Shown: in pieces, positions 1 to 8,594 of the stretch
Numbering within the stretch: position 1 is the first letter of the stretch
How the letters are laid out: each line of letters begins with the position of its first letter
Origin: Candidatus Brocadia sp.
Lineage (GTDB): Bacteria; Planctomycetota; Brocadiia; Brocadiales; Brocadiaceae
Assembly: GCA_011525665.1 (NCBI GenBank)
Contig: WYAU01000015.1
Coordinates: 1 to 54,240 of the forward strand
Length of the DNA stretch: 54,240 nucleotides
Direction: 5' to 3'
The notes under the pieces: generated by a model
Databases searched by the model: none
What the model was told of the DNA's origin: nothing
The model's input: the letters and a program-made list of their open reading frames with translations, nothing else
Made by a program: the position numbers and the translations under genes

Positions 1-35
1 AGTAAGGCTGTCTTTTGCAAGGCTGTCTTGGAAAT

Positions 36-117
36 GAGACGTCCCATCGGGAGCGTCTCTACATACATCCGTGTTTGTTTAAAGACCCTTTCCTTTGCGT
101 CCCCTGATCACTCAGGG
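36..117. repeat. Two hairpins downstream of the oxidoreductase operon
   Basis: Two inverted repeats lie just past the korC-like stop codon. One pairs 102-107 with 112-117 (CCCTGA/TCAGGG, 4-base loop). The other pairs 36-45 with 49-59 (GAGACG+TCCC against GGGA+CGTCTC, one bulged base, 3-base loop). Neither is followed by a convincing U-run on the minus strand, so they are weak terminator or palindromic-repeat candidates. A direct repeat (AAGGCTGTCTT at 4-14 and 19-29) sits beyond them. Nothing else is seen in 1-124. Confidence 0.35.
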
Positions 118-124
118 TTTGCCT

Positions 125-682
125 TTACGATACTGATTGATGATATGCGGATTCTATCACCTGCATGCCGCTTTCGAGGGCTTGTTTGTTGATGGCAAAC
201 AGATTACCCTTCTTTCCCGTGAGCGTCGCCTGTAACTGATCTAAAATGTGATGTGCAGAAAATAGCTTTTTAATTGCCAGATAGGCGCCCAGCATCACGA
301 TGTTTGAGACCAGTACATTCCCCAGCTTGCTGGCAATCTCTGTCGCCGGCACTTTATAGATTTTAGCGTCAGGGGGTGAGTCCACTTTAATCATGGATGT
401 ATTTACGATAAGCAATCCACGGGGTTTCAACATCCCCTTATATTTTAGATAGGAGGGTTGGTTCATCACAAGAAGGGTATCGGCTTCTTCGATGAGGGGA
501 GAAAATATTTCTTCGCCTGAAACGATAAGGTGATAGACGGCAGTCCCACCTCTAACTTCCGTACCGTATGAGGGGAAATACGTTACATATTTACCATTGG
601 TCATGGCCGCTTGCGCAAGCAATTTCCCCAATAACATCATTCCCTGTCCGCCAAAACCGGCCAAGATTATCTTTTCCGTCAT
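125..682 (-). CDS. korC: 2-oxoacid:ferredoxin oxidoreductase, gamma subunit
   Basis: Gamma subunit (185 aa) of a 2-oxoacid:ferredoxin oxidoreductase, the enzyme that oxidatively decarboxylates a 2-oxoacid to its acyl-CoA with ferredoxin as acceptor, or runs in reverse. The family signature GFGGQGM lies near the N-terminus, followed by the alpha/beta fold typical of the POR/KOR gamma domain. The ATG at 682 is preferred because the fold begins at once (MTEKIILAGFGGQG). An upstream in-frame start at 721 would add 13 unrelated residues. It is last of four subunit genes (ferredoxin, alpha, beta, gamma) and is separated from the beta gene by about 130 bp of repeat-like sequence. The family is firm; the substrate (2-oxoglutarate or branched-chain oxoacid) is inferred. 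Confidence 0.88.
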   Translation of the reverse strand: MTEKIILAGFGGQGMMLLGKLLAQAAMTNGKYVTYFPSYGTEVRGGTAVYHLIVSGEEIFSPLIEEADTLLVMNQPSYLKYKGMLKPRGLLIVNTSMIKVDSPPDAKIYKVPATEIASKLGNVLVSNIVMLGAYLAIKKLFSAHHILDQLQATLTGKKGNLFAINKQALESGMQVIESAYHQSVS

Positions 683-699
683 ACTTGTAAACTGTTCTG

Positions 700-810
700 C
701 CACGAATGAACACGAAACCACACGATTAATAAATCGTTTTACCGGACAAGTCTTCCCTGCTGCAGTATTTTATTTTCATTCAAGTCCATTCGTGATAATT
801 TGTGGTTAGC
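700..810. repeat. Intergenic repeat-like segment (korB-korC gap)
   Basis: This spacer contains ACGAATGAACACGAAACCAC at its left edge and ATTCGTGATAATTTGTGGTT at its right edge. The two are roughly reverse-complementary. Phrases of this type (attcgtg...cgtgttcattcgtg) occur as dispersed intergenic repeats in many bacterial genomes. No reading frame in it looks coding. Confidence 0.35.
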
Positions 811-1557
811 TTAATTTTTACTCTCCCAATCTTTTACCACCCCGAGCGGGAAGGTACCGGACATTTCTTCATCAATATATCTCATCGCTTCATTGGCATC
901 CATTCTCCAGTAAATTGGGCAGGGGGACAGAATTTCTATCAGGGAAAACCCCTTTTTTTCACGCTGTGTCTTAAATCCCTTTTCCAGCGCCTTTTTTGTT
1001 TTACGGATGTTTTCCGGAGAGGAGAGAGAAACCCTTTCCAGGTAACTGGTGCCATCCAGGACAGACAGGAGTTCACAGACACGAATAGGATTTCCATAGT
1101 TTATCGCATCCCGCCCTGACGGTGTGGTGGCAGTTTTTTGCCCTAATAAGGTTGTCGGCGCCATCTGACCATTGGTCATGCCATAAATCGCATTATTGAC
1201 AAAGATAAACGTAATATTCTCTCCCCTGTTGGCGGCATGAATAATCTCCGCGGTTCCGATTGCCGCCAGATCACCGTCTCCCTGATAAGCAAACACGATA
1301 TGGTCGGGATGTACTCTCTTAATACCTGTAGCTACGGCAGGCGGACGGCCATGTGCAGCTTCACACATATCAATGTCAAGATAATTATACGCAAGCACAG
1401 AGCATCCCACGGGTGCAAGTCCAATGGTTTTACCCCTAATGCCCCACGCATCAATAATCTCAGCAATCAGTCTCAGGACGATTCCGTGACCACAACCCGG
1501 ACAAAAATGCGTTGCCGTGTCGATAAACGTTTTTGGCCTTTCATATATGGAGTGCAT
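811..1557 (-). CDS. korB: 2-oxoacid:ferredoxin oxidoreductase, beta subunit (TPP-binding)
   Basis: Thiamine-diphosphate-binding beta subunit (248 aa). CPGCGHG near residue 19 is the cysteine motif conserved in the KOR/VOR beta family. The TPP/Mg motif is visible as GDGDLAAIG followed by VNNAIYGMTNGQ. It begins one base after the end of the alpha gene (stop at 1559), so the two are certainly co-transcribed and probably translationally coupled. Together with the alpha, gamma and ferredoxin subunits it makes a heterotetrameric cytoplasmic enzyme feeding reduced ferredoxin. Substrate choice between 2-oxoglutarate and branched-chain 2-oxoacids cannot be settled from sequence alone. Confidence 0.92.
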   Translation of the reverse strand: MHSIYERPKTFIDTATHFCPGCGHGIVLRLIAEIIDAWGIRGKTIGLAPVGCSVLAYNYLDIDMCEAAHGRPPAVATGIKRVHPDHIVFAYQGDGDLAAIGTAEIIHAANRGENITFIFVNNAIYGMTNGQMAPTTLLGQKTATTPSGRDAINYGNPIRVCELLSVLDGTSYLERVSLSSPENIRKTKKALEKGFKTQREKKGFSLIEILSPCPIYWRMDANEAMRYIDEEMSGTFPLGVVKDWESKN

Positions 1558-1558
1558 A

Positions 1559-2650
1559 TTACTTTACCCCCGCTAATTGTAATAATGTATTGACCGCGCG
1601 GTTATCGGGCACGACTTCCACTATTTTTTTGATTACTTCCGACGACGTGGGTACCCCCCCGCCAGTCCTCCCGTAAAAATGCACCGGACACCTGCCCTCA
1701 ACCGCAAGCCTCACATCCTCAACCATCTGCCCGGCGCTCATTTCAACCGTTAAGATACACTGCACCCTTTCTGATATCTTTCGAATAATTTCTTTCGGGA
1801 ACGGCCACAGGGTAATCGGGCGTACCAGACCAACTTTAAATTCAAGCCGCCTGCTCTTCCTGACGACCTCTTTGCATATCCGTGCTGACGTACCGTAAGC
1901 AACCAGGACAATATCGGCCTTATGAGTATTGACCGCCTCATAACGAACTTCATGTTCTTCTATTGCTTTATATTTTCTCTGCAAGCAGGCGTTGAATTCC
2001 TCCAGTTGTCCCTTAACGGGATAAAAAGATTTCACAATATTCCTTTTTCTCCCTTCCGCTCCCGTCAGCGCCCAATTTTTCGGTGGGATATTTCTTTTGG
2101 GTTTTTTATGAAATTCTACTGGTTCCATTAATTGGCCGATCTGAGCATCACCCAGGATCATGACAGGGATTCTGTACTTATCGGCAAGGTCAAAGGCGTC
2201 ATAAACAAGATCAGCCATTTCCTGAACAGAAGAGGGTGCAAGCACAATGGTATGGTAATCGCCATGCCCCCCACCCTTTACCGCTTGAAAATAGTCTGCC
2301 TGTGATGCCGAGATATCACCCAATCCGGGTCCCCCCCGCTGTATGTTGACAATAACACAGGGAAGTTCACTTCCGGCCAGATAGGAAATTCCTTCCTGTT
2401 TCAGGCTGATACCAGGACTGGACGAGGAGGTCATTGCGCGTCCTCCGGCCGCGGCACTCCCATGCACCATACTAATGGCTGCAATTTCACTCTCTGCCTG
2501 GACAAAAATACCGCCGACCTGAGGCATCCTTATCGACATATAATTGATAAGTTCATTCTGGGGAGTGATAGGATACCCATAATAGTATCTGCAACCCGCC
2601 ACTATTGCCGCTTCTGCCGCTGCCTCATTTCCGGTCAATAACTGTTTCAT
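1559..2650 (-). CDS. korA: 2-oxoacid:ferredoxin oxidoreductase, alpha subunit
   Basis: Alpha subunit (363 aa) of the KorDABC/VorB type. The N-terminal pyrimidine-binding half is recognisable (GNEAAAEAAIVAGC, YYGYPITPQNEL, MTSSSSPGISL), and the C-terminal transketolase-C-like domain follows (VAYGTSARI, VGLVRPITLWPFP). The ATG at 2650 is chosen because AGGGG lies 8 nt upstream and the family fold starts there. A GTG at 2698 would extend the protein by 16 residues. The gene lies between the ferredoxin subunit and the beta subunit. Automated pipelines may call it VorB (3-methyl-2-oxobutanoate dehydrogenase); the two subfamilies are close. Confidence 0.9.
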   Translation of the reverse strand: MKQLLTGNEAAAEAAIVAGCRYYYGYPITPQNELINYMSIRMPQVGGIFVQAESEIAAISMVHGSAAAGGRAMTSSSSPGISLKQEGISYLAGSELPCVIVNIQRGGPGLGDISASQADYFQAVKGGGHGDYHTIVLAPSSVQEMADLVYDAFDLADKYRIPVMILGDAQIGQLMEPVEFHKKPKRNIPPKNWALTGAEGRKRNIVKSFYPVKGQLEEFNACLQRKYKAIEEHEVRYEAVNTHKADIVLVAYGTSARICKEVVRKSRRLEFKVGLVRPITLWPFPKEIIRKISERVQCILTVEMSAGQMVEDVRLAVEGRCPVHFYGRTGGGVPTSSEVIKKIVEVVPDNRAVNTLLQLAGVK

Positions 2651-2698
2651 ACGATATGCCCCTGGCAAATTGTCTTTATAAATAATGGTTTTTTTCAC

Positions 2699-2902
2699 TT
2701 AATTATAAATCTCTATTGCTACGTCAGGACACATTATTGCGCATTTTTTACACCCATCACATTCTGCATCTTCTTTGAATTTTATCGGATGCAGCCCCTG
2801 TTCGTTTATGGCGTCGGATACCACCAACGATTTGTTATGACATACCGGGATACAGAGAAGACACCCCTTGCAATAATTCTCTTTTATTCTAATTACGGCC
2901 AT
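2699..2902 (-). CDS. korD: 4Fe-4S ferredoxin subunit of 2-oxoacid oxidoreductase
   Basis: Small (67 aa) 2x[4Fe-4S] ferredoxin. Two cluster motifs are visible: CKGCLLCIPVC near residues 11-21 and CDGCKKCAIMC near residues 49-59. Its position directly before the alpha subunit, and the KorDABC gene order, mark it as the delta subunit that takes electrons from the TPP site. Its start overlaps the end of the NAD kinase gene by 14 bp, tying it to the dxs-nadK transcript. Confidence 0.9.
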   Translation of the reverse strand: MAVIRIKENYCKGCLLCIPVCHNKSLVVSDAINEQGLHPIKFKEDAECDGCKKCAIMCPDVAIEIYN

Positions 2903-3731
2903 AATTCGGCTGCCCTCCCCAGTTCAATTTTTCGCGCAACACACCGTAAAACGTCCGTGTACCCGTATCAATCATCTGAACCTCAATATCTGACCTTTTG
3001 ACCAGTATCTTATCACCCATCTCCAGTTCGGTGAAGACCTGACCATCTACGGTAAAGCCGGCGCCGCTTAACTGAGACAGGATTTCCATACCGATCTCTC
3101 TATCCCCCGAAACAACTAACGGCCGATTCGTAAGGGTGTGGGGGCATATAGGAACAATGATAAACGCATTCAAATCGGGCGTTAAAAGCGGGCCACCCGC
3201 AGACAATGAATGTGCCGTAGAACCCAAAGGGGTAGATATAATTAAACCATCGGCCCTGTATGTCGCCACGTCTTCCCCGTTGATGGTTAATTTTATGGAA
3301 ATCAACCTTGACAGGGACGAGCGGGAGATTACCCCGTCATTAATGCCTGTAGATTCGTTCACGACTTTACCGGCACGTTCAACACGACATAACAGGAGCA
3401 TTCTTTTTCGTACCTGATAATTCCCGATAAATATTTTTTCCAATGAGGCGCATACGTTGTTTTCCATAAGTTCTGCCAGGAAACCAAATCGTCCCATATG
3501 CACACCGATAATGGGTATCTGATTTCTTCCCAGACCCCTGCACGTCGAGAGGATCGCTCCGTCTCCGCCGAAGACTACGGCTATTTCCGCTCCCGGTTTT
3601 TCAAAATTTTTTTCTTTGGATAAGTCAACAATTTCGGCAATGACATGTTTTTCCAGCCACGGCTTCAAACCGGAAATCGTATCAAAAATCTTTTTCTTGC
3701 TTAAGTCGCCCAGAACCAGAATCTTTTTCAT
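2889..3731 (-). CDS. nadK: NAD kinase
   Basis: ATP-dependent NAD kinase (280 aa, usual length) making NADP+. The catalytic GGDG motif occurs in VVFGGDGAILS near residue 55. The conserved NDG (STGINDGVISR) and the TPLGSTAHSLSAGGP block that binds NAD follow. It starts 3 bp after the dxs stop and overlaps the ferredoxin gene by 14 bp, so dxs, nadK and korDABC appear to form one operon. DXP/MEP isoprenoid synthesis consumes NADPH, so pairing with dxs is biochemically reasonable (inference). Confidence 0.93.
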   Translation of the reverse strand: MKKILVLGDLSKKKIFDTISGLKPWLEKHVIAEIVDLSKEKNFEKPGAEIAVVFGGDGAILSTCRGLGRNQIPIIGVHMGRFGFLAELMENNVCASLEKIFIGNYQVRKRMLLLCRVERAGKVVNESTGINDGVISRSSLSRLISIKLTINGEDVATYRADGLIISTPLGSTAHSLSAGGPLLTPDLNAFIIVPICPHTLTNRPLVVSGDREIGMEILSQLSGAGFTVDGQVFTELEMGDKILVKRSDIEVQMIDTGTRTFYGVLREKLNWGGQPNYGRN

Positions 3732-3734
3732 TCA

Positions 3735-5669
3735 TTATACGGTCAGACGCCGCTTTCCTGTCTTGGTAAATGAGTTGTGGATATTCTTGAACCCCAGTGT
3801 TGCAGCGAATGTATCGGCAATTCCCTCCGCGTCCAAACCCATGTTTTTTAATATCAGATTTCGGGGGCCATGTTCAACAAAACGGTCGGGAATACCCATT
3901 CTCACGATTTTGCCTGCGTCTTCCCGTGCATCAGAGACAAATTCAAGCACCGCGGAGCCAAAACCGCCCATCAGGGCATGGTCTTCCACCGTTAATATCA
4001 ATTTATAGTTCCTGACTAACTCCAGAATAAGTTCCCTGTCAAGGGGTTTGGCGAATCGTGCATTAACTACCGTTACCTCCAGGCCCCTTTCACTCAGCTT
4101 TTCCGCGGCCTGCACGCACCGATACACCATAGCTCCATAGGCAAGAAGGGCGCCGTCTGTCCCCTGTCGCATGACCTCAGCCTTGCCGATCTCAAACGTT
4201 TTGTACGGGAGATTCAGTTTCTCGTCGGGAATGTCCTCTTTGGGATACCGAATCGCAACCGTCCTGTCGGAATCCAGGGCAATCTTCAGCATGGACCTGA
4301 ACTCGTTCCCGTCTTTTGGCGCCATTAAGACAATTTCCGGCAGATTACGCAGATAGGCAATATCGAATACGCCATTATGTGTAGGGCCGTCATTGCCCAC
4401 AATTCCTGCCCGGTCAAGCGCAAACACAACCTTATTCTTCTGCAGACAAACATCATGAAAGACCTGATCATACGCCCTCTGTAAGAACGTCGAATAGATA
4501 GCGACTACAGGTTTTAGCCCGGCGGCGGACAAACCATTGGCCAAACCCACCGCGTGCTGTTCGCAAATCCCAACGTCATAAAACCGTTCCGGAAATTTTT
4601 TGCCAAAAGAGACGACGCCTGTTCCATCAGGCATGGCAGCCGTAATACCCACGATCAAAGGGTTGGTTTTTGCCAACTCCTCAAGGGTATCGCCAAAAAC
4701 CTTTGTATAGGAAATTTTTTTAACGTCGCCCGATGGCTGTTTAATCTTTCCGTTACACATCTCAAAGGCGCCGGCGCTATGGTATTGCGTTGGATTTTGG
4801 CATGCCGGTTCAAATCCGCGTCCTTTTTCCGTTATTACGTGCAAAAGCACGGGTCCCGCCAGGTGTTTCATATCATTGAGCGTCTCGATCAATATCCGGA
4901 AATCATGTCCGTCAATCGGGCCGAAATAATTAAACCCAAGATCTACAAATATCTGGCCCGGCGTAGCCCCCCGTTTCATCAACTCAACAATATGTTCCAA
5001 TGTCTTTTCCACGGGCTTGCCAAATACCGGCAAAAGGTTCAGCAAACTGCGGGCTTCTTTTTTAAGATCGGCGAACAGCGGGGCAGTCCTGATTTTGTTT
5101 AAATATTTTGAAAAAGCCCCCACGGTATTGGATATAGACATCTCATTATCGTTTAATATCACCAGTACATTCTTCTTCAGGTCGCCTGCGTGGTTTAGTG
5201 CCTCCAAAGACATTCCCGCACCTATTGCGCCGTCACCCACAACGGCCACAACCGATCTCTTCTCTCCGAGAATTGTATCGGCGCAGGCCATCCCCAGGGC
5301 AGCCGATATGGCATTCCCGCTGTGACCACACGTAAAGGGGTCGTAGGCGCTCTCATTTTTGTCGGGAAAACCGCTGAGCCCTTTATATTGCCTTAAGGTG
5401 GAAAATTTTGATTTTCTCCCGGTGAGAATTTTGTGCACATATGCCTGATGGCCTACATCCCATACAATTTTATCCTTCTTGAAGTCAAAGCAGTAATGCA
5501 GCGCAATGGTTAATTCAACCACGCCAAGATTTGAAGAAAGATGGCCCGGGTTTTTCGAAACAACGTCCACGATCAATTCACGAATTTCCGTTGCGAGTTT
5601 TGGCAAATCTTCCAGCTTTAACTTCTTCAAATCTTCCGGATATTCAATACAATCCAATAGTTTGCTCAT
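3735..5669 (-). CDS. dxs: 1-deoxy-D-xylulose-5-phosphate synthase
   Basis: First enzyme of the MEP isoprenoid pathway (644 aa, usual length): pyruvate plus glyceraldehyde-3-phosphate gives DXP and CO2, with TPP as cofactor. Motifs seen include DVGHQAYVHKILTGR, GHSGNAISAALGMA, the TPP motif VVGDGAIGAGMSLEALNHAG continuing to NDNEMSIS, and EQHAVGLANGLS in the pyrimidine domain. The C-terminal transketolase domain ends the protein. It is preceded by xseB, as in many bacteria where xse genes neighbour isoprenoid genes, and followed by nadK after 3 bp. Confidence 0.96.
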   Translation of the reverse strand: MSKLLDCIEYPEDLKKLKLEDLPKLATEIRELIVDVVSKNPGHLSSNLGVVELTIALHYCFDFKKDKIVWDVGHQAYVHKILTGRKSKFSTLRQYKGLSGFPDKNESAYDPFTCGHSGNAISAALGMACADTILGEKRSVVAVVGDGAIGAGMSLEALNHAGDLKKNVLVILNDNEMSISNTVGAFSKYLNKIRTAPLFADLKKEARSLLNLLPVFGKPVEKTLEHIVELMKRGATPGQIFVDLGFNYFGPIDGHDFRILIETLNDMKHLAGPVLLHVITEKGRGFEPACQNPTQYHSAGAFEMCNGKIKQPSGDVKKISYTKVFGDTLEELAKTNPLIVGITAAMPDGTGVVSFGKKFPERFYDVGICEQHAVGLANGLSAAGLKPVVAIYSTFLQRAYDQVFHDVCLQKNKVVFALDRAGIVGNDGPTHNGVFDIAYLRNLPEIVLMAPKDGNEFRSMLKIALDSDRTVAIRYPKEDIPDEKLNLPYKTFEIGKAEVMRQGTDGALLAYGAMVYRCVQAAEKLSERGLEVTVVNARFAKPLDRELILELVRNYKLILTVEDHALMGGFGSAVLEFVSDAREDAGKIVRMGIPDRFVEHGPRNLILKNMGLDAEGIADTFAATLGFKNIHNSFTKTGKRRLTV

Positions 5670-5720
5670 ATTTTATCGTTTGGATAAATCTAAAAAGTTT
5701 ATCGAATACTCACTAAATAT

Positions 5721-5969
5721 TCATTTTGAATTGTTACCTTGTGTAGTTTCGATCTGAAAGTCTTTGGTACGGAAGACGCCGTTTTCATCCTTTACCAGGA
5801 TTTGAATCTTTTTTTCTGCATCTTCTAACAGGGTGGTACACTGTTTATACAGCCTAATACCTTCTTCGTATTGTGACAAGGTTTCATCGAGAGACAATTC
5901 TCCTTTTTCAAGCCGTTCTACAATATCTTCTAATCCTTTCAGTGCATCCTCAAATTTTATCTTTGCCAT
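5721..5969 (-). CDS. xseB: Exodeoxyribonuclease VII small subunit
   Basis: Small subunit (82 aa) of exonuclease VII, a single-strand DNA exonuclease that acts in both directions. The N-terminal KFEDALKGLEDIVERLEKGE with LSLDETLSQYEEG is the family signature, predicted as a helical hairpin. It lies downstream of xseA, separated by about 150 bp that holds remnants of a small reading frame, and 51 bp upstream of dxs. Confidence 0.94.
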   Translation of the reverse strand: MAKIKFEDALKGLEDIVERLEKGELSLDETLSQYEEGIRLYKQCTTLLEDAEKKIQILVKDENGVFRTKDFQIETTQGNNSK

Positions 5970-5979
5970 AAATTAAAAA

Positions 5980-6115
5980 TTACGCATGATTTATCTGTTT
6001 TTCTTTAAATTTGTCAATAAAATCTTTCGCAACTTTGACGGCGTCTTTCACTAAAGTTGTATTATATAATAAGGATATCCTTTGCATTCTGTAAATACCG
6101 TAGTGATTCCCTCAT
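5980..6115 (-). pseudogene. Small frameshifted ORF remnant between xseA and xseB
   Basis: Directly after the xseA stop, an ATG at 6115 opens a 17-codon frame (MRESLRYLQNAKDILII, stop at 6062). In another frame, 6087-5980 encodes 35 residues whose C-terminal part (VKDAVKVAKDFIDKFKEKQ) looks like a normal amphipathic helix. The two pieces overlap and read plausibly as one helical protein broken by a frameshift. The first piece resembles the start of small HEPN/DUF5618-type proteins, from memory only. It could equally be chance coding-like sequence. Confidence 0.3.
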
Positions 6116-6117
6116 AG

Positions 6118-7347
6118 TTACTTTATTATCTCAGTTATTGAGGATACAACTCCTCCGCGAAAAAATCGTATCTTTAACTTATCACCCACACTCAATCCTT
6201 CGGCAGACGTAACAGGCGTAACGTCTTCCCCGTGTGTCGTAATAGAATAACCCCTCTTCAGCACTTTTAGCGGGCTTACACTGTCCAGTCTGTTTGCCAG
6301 ACCGGTCAATCGCTCACGTTCTAATTCCACGGTGTGTTTGCCTGCCGTTACGAGCCGTTGCACTATTTCGTCCACATCCTGCTGCAGCCTGAATATCCTG
6401 TCGAAAGGTCTTTTAAATGAAAGACTGCTTTTAATCCTCAGCAATCTGGTTCTGGCAAGCAATATTTTATTATACAATGCTTGTATAAGTCTAGTCTTAA
6501 TTTTCTCTAACGAATCTTTTAGATGGTCATACCGGGGAACGACGAGTTCTCCCGCCTCCGTGGGTGTAAGAGCCCTCTTATCAGCAACCAGGTCTGAAAT
6601 AGTCACATCAATCTCGTGACCTACGGCGGAAATAACGGGAATTTCCGAGGCATATATGCTTCGGGCGACACCTTCTTCATTAAAGGCCCATAAATCCTCC
6701 AAACTGCCTCCTCCCCGTCCCACAATCATAACATCTATGCCGGGAATAGCATTCAAATCCCGAATTGCCTGTGCAATTTCCTGAGCAGCACCTTCGCCCT
6801 GCACCTTCACCGGACAGATGAGGATTTCTACCCGGGCAAACCGCCTGTTAATTACATTTAAAATATCCCTGATCGCCGCGCCCGTTAAAGACGTCACAAT
6901 GGCAATCTTTTTCGGAAGCAAAGGAAGCGGTTTTTTGCGGGCAGGGTCAAAGAGACCTTCCTTTTCAAGGCGCTCCTTCAATTGTAAAAACGCCAGTTGC
7001 AATGCCCCGATCCCTTTTGGCTCAATACGTTCGATGATCAATTGATACTGGCCACGGGCTTCGTAAACGGTGACTGAACCAAAAGCCAAAACCTCCATGC
7101 CGTCTCTTATCCCAAATTTTACACTGTTCGCAACGGTTTTAAACATAACGGCCTGAAGTTGAGCGCCGGCATCTTTTAGTGTCAGATACATGTGCCCGGA
7201 TGTGGGCATCCTTACATTAGACACCTCCCCAACGACCCAGAGATTAAAAAATTCCTGCTCAAGTGAACCCCGTATCTTTCGGGTGAGTTCGGAAATCGTC
7301 AGTATCTTATGCCGGCTTTTTGTTGTATCCGGTAACAAAGGAAACAT
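6118..7347 (-). CDS. xseA: Exodeoxyribonuclease VII large subunit
   Basis: Catalytic large subunit (409 aa, usual length) of exonuclease VII. An N-terminal OB fold (LWVVGEVSNVRMPTSGHMYLTLKD) is followed by the catalytic domain with KKIAIVTSLTGAAIRDILNV, the IVGRGGGSLEDLWAFN block and ISAVGHEIDVTISDLVAD. A helical coiled region comes next and then the C-terminal LKRGYSIT segment. It is paired with xseB downstream. Upstream is a 455-bp non-coding gap; a TATAAT-like hexamer on the minus strand at 7368-7373 lacks a good -35. Confidence 0.95.
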   Translation of the reverse strand: MFPLLPDTTKSRHKILTISELTRKIRGSLEQEFFNLWVVGEVSNVRMPTSGHMYLTLKDAGAQLQAVMFKTVANSVKFGIRDGMEVLAFGSVTVYEARGQYQLIIERIEPKGIGALQLAFLQLKERLEKEGLFDPARKKPLPLLPKKIAIVTSLTGAAIRDILNVINRRFARVEILICPVKVQGEGAAQEIAQAIRDLNAIPGIDVMIVGRGGGSLEDLWAFNEEGVARSIYASEIPVISAVGHEIDVTISDLVADKRALTPTEAGELVVPRYDHLKDSLEKIKTRLIQALYNKILLARTRLLRIKSSLSFKRPFDRIFRLQQDVDEIVQRLVTAGKHTVELERERLTGLANRLDSVSPLKVLKRGYSITTHGEDVTPVTSAEGLSVGDKLKIRFFRGGVVSSITEIIK

Positions 7348-7802
7348 TTGATTTAAAGTTCATAATAATTATAGCTTTGGCGCCACAATACCCCCCGACC
7401 CTCTCCCGCAAGAGGCGAGGGAACTTTTCCTTCCCCTGATGGGAAGGATTAAGGGGCGAGACGTATTTTCATGCCCTTTTGTGAGCCTTCGGCTCATGAT
7501 CGTTCACTCGGTAAAAAATTCTTTTTTTACACATTCACTAAATCTCCCTAAAGGAGGCTTATTCGGTTGCAACTGCCGAGCACGGAGTTTATTGTTGAGA
7601 TTCTTCGGCCATTTCACTCCCTCAGAACGACAGAATAATGCGAAAAAATCTCATTCTGAAGGGGGTGAAAAATCCGTAGTGAGCACAAAAAAAATTTATG
7701 AGTGCGAGGACATCAGCCCGAAGCAATCTCATGGATTGGGTTACTTTGTTGTCGCTCGCAATGACTATTACATGCCAGCTTATTCAAGACGTTCACTATA
7801 AT
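7348..7802. repeat. 455-bp gene-free gap made of dispersed-repeat-like sequence
   Basis: No credible gene is seen. The segment near 7390-7460 has the CCCTCTCCC...GAGGCGAGGGAA...GGGGCGAG composition of common intergenic repeats. The segment 7590-7780 carries phrases such as TCATTCTGAAGGGGGTGAAA and GTCGCTCGCAATGACTA that recur in intergenic repeats of many bacterial genomes. A 120-codon open frame (7439-7801, plus) has the low-complexity Ser/Arg-rich translation expected from such repeats and is not called. Whether it recurs elsewhere in this genome cannot be tested here. Confidence 0.45.
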
Positions 7803-8594
7803 TCAATCACCCTCTTTAACCTCAATTCTCCGTATGCTTTCCGCTATTCCCGTTTGGCTATTCACAACCACCTTCACGCCACTTATCCTGACATCCTTCT
7901 CTGCCACTTCGAATCGGGTGGGCATCTGAGTCACAATTGCCTTTAAAACGCACTCAATCTTTCTTCCCAGGACAGACTCATGAGGGCCCGTCATTCCCAG
8001 ATCACTGATAAATGCCGTTCCTTTGGGCAAGATCTTTTCGTCCGCGGTAGGCACATGGGTATGGGTGCCGACAACAGCGCTTACCTTACCATCCAGATAC
8101 CACCCCATGGCAATCTTTTCTGAGGTTGCCTCTGCATGCATGTCCACAAAGATGATTTTTGTCTCTTTTGAAATATTTTTCAAAATCTCATCGGAAGCCC
8201 GGAAGGGACAATCTATTGGTTTCATAAACACCCGGCCCAATAAGTTAATCACCCCGATGGGATTGCCCAATCTGGAGTTCTTCACAACGTAGCCTTTTCC
8301 TATTGCCAGCGGTGAATAATTTGCCGGTCTCAGGATGCTTTTATTCGTCTCCAGCTCAGGCAATATTTCCTTTTTATCCCATACGTGGTCGCCCGTGGTT
8401 ATAACGTCAACGCCATGAGAAAATAATTCTGCGGCTATTTCTCCCGTTATACCCGCTCCGGCTGCAGCGTTTTCACCGTTGGCGATGCAGAAGTGTATAT
8501 CTTCCTTCTCGATAAATGATTTTAATTTTTCTTTCACTATCATACGGCCAGGTTTCCCCACAATATCACCGATGATCAAGACGTTAATTTTCAT
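7803..8594 (-). CDS. YmdB-family metallophosphoesterase (TIGR00282 type)
   Basis: 263-aa calcineurin-like phosphoesterase of the YmdB family. Bacillus YmdB hydrolyses 2',3'-cyclic nucleotides and affects biofilm and motility decisions. Metal-binding motifs occur in order: GDIVGKPGR near residue 9, ANGENAAAGAGIT, TTGDHVWDKKE, a central VDMHAEATSEK and a C-terminal VGTHTHVPTADE. Its ATG overlaps the coaD stop by 4 bp, showing translational coupling. The family is clear; the physiological substrate here is inferred. Confidence 0.9.
   Translation of the reverse strand: MKINVLIIGDIVGKPGRMIVKEKLKSFIEKEDIHFCIANGENAAAGAGITGEIAAELFSHGVDVITTGDHVWDKKEILPELETNKSILRPANYSPLAIGKGYVVKNSRLGNPIGVINLLGRVFMKPIDCPFRASDEILKNISKETKIIFVDMHAEATSEKIAMGWYLDGKVSAVVGTHTHVPTADEKILPKGTAFISDLGMTGPHESVLGRKIECVLKAIVTQMPTRFEVAEKDVRISGVKVVVNSQTGIAESIRRIEVKEGD

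Noticed and set aside
4554-5102. 182-codon plus-strand frame within dxs
   Set aside because: Shadow of dxs, which has all family motifs on the other strand.
7439-7801. 120-codon plus-strand frame in the repeat-like gap
   Set aside because: Its translation is of the Ser/Arg-rich type produced by dispersed intergenic repeats; no start signal or domain.
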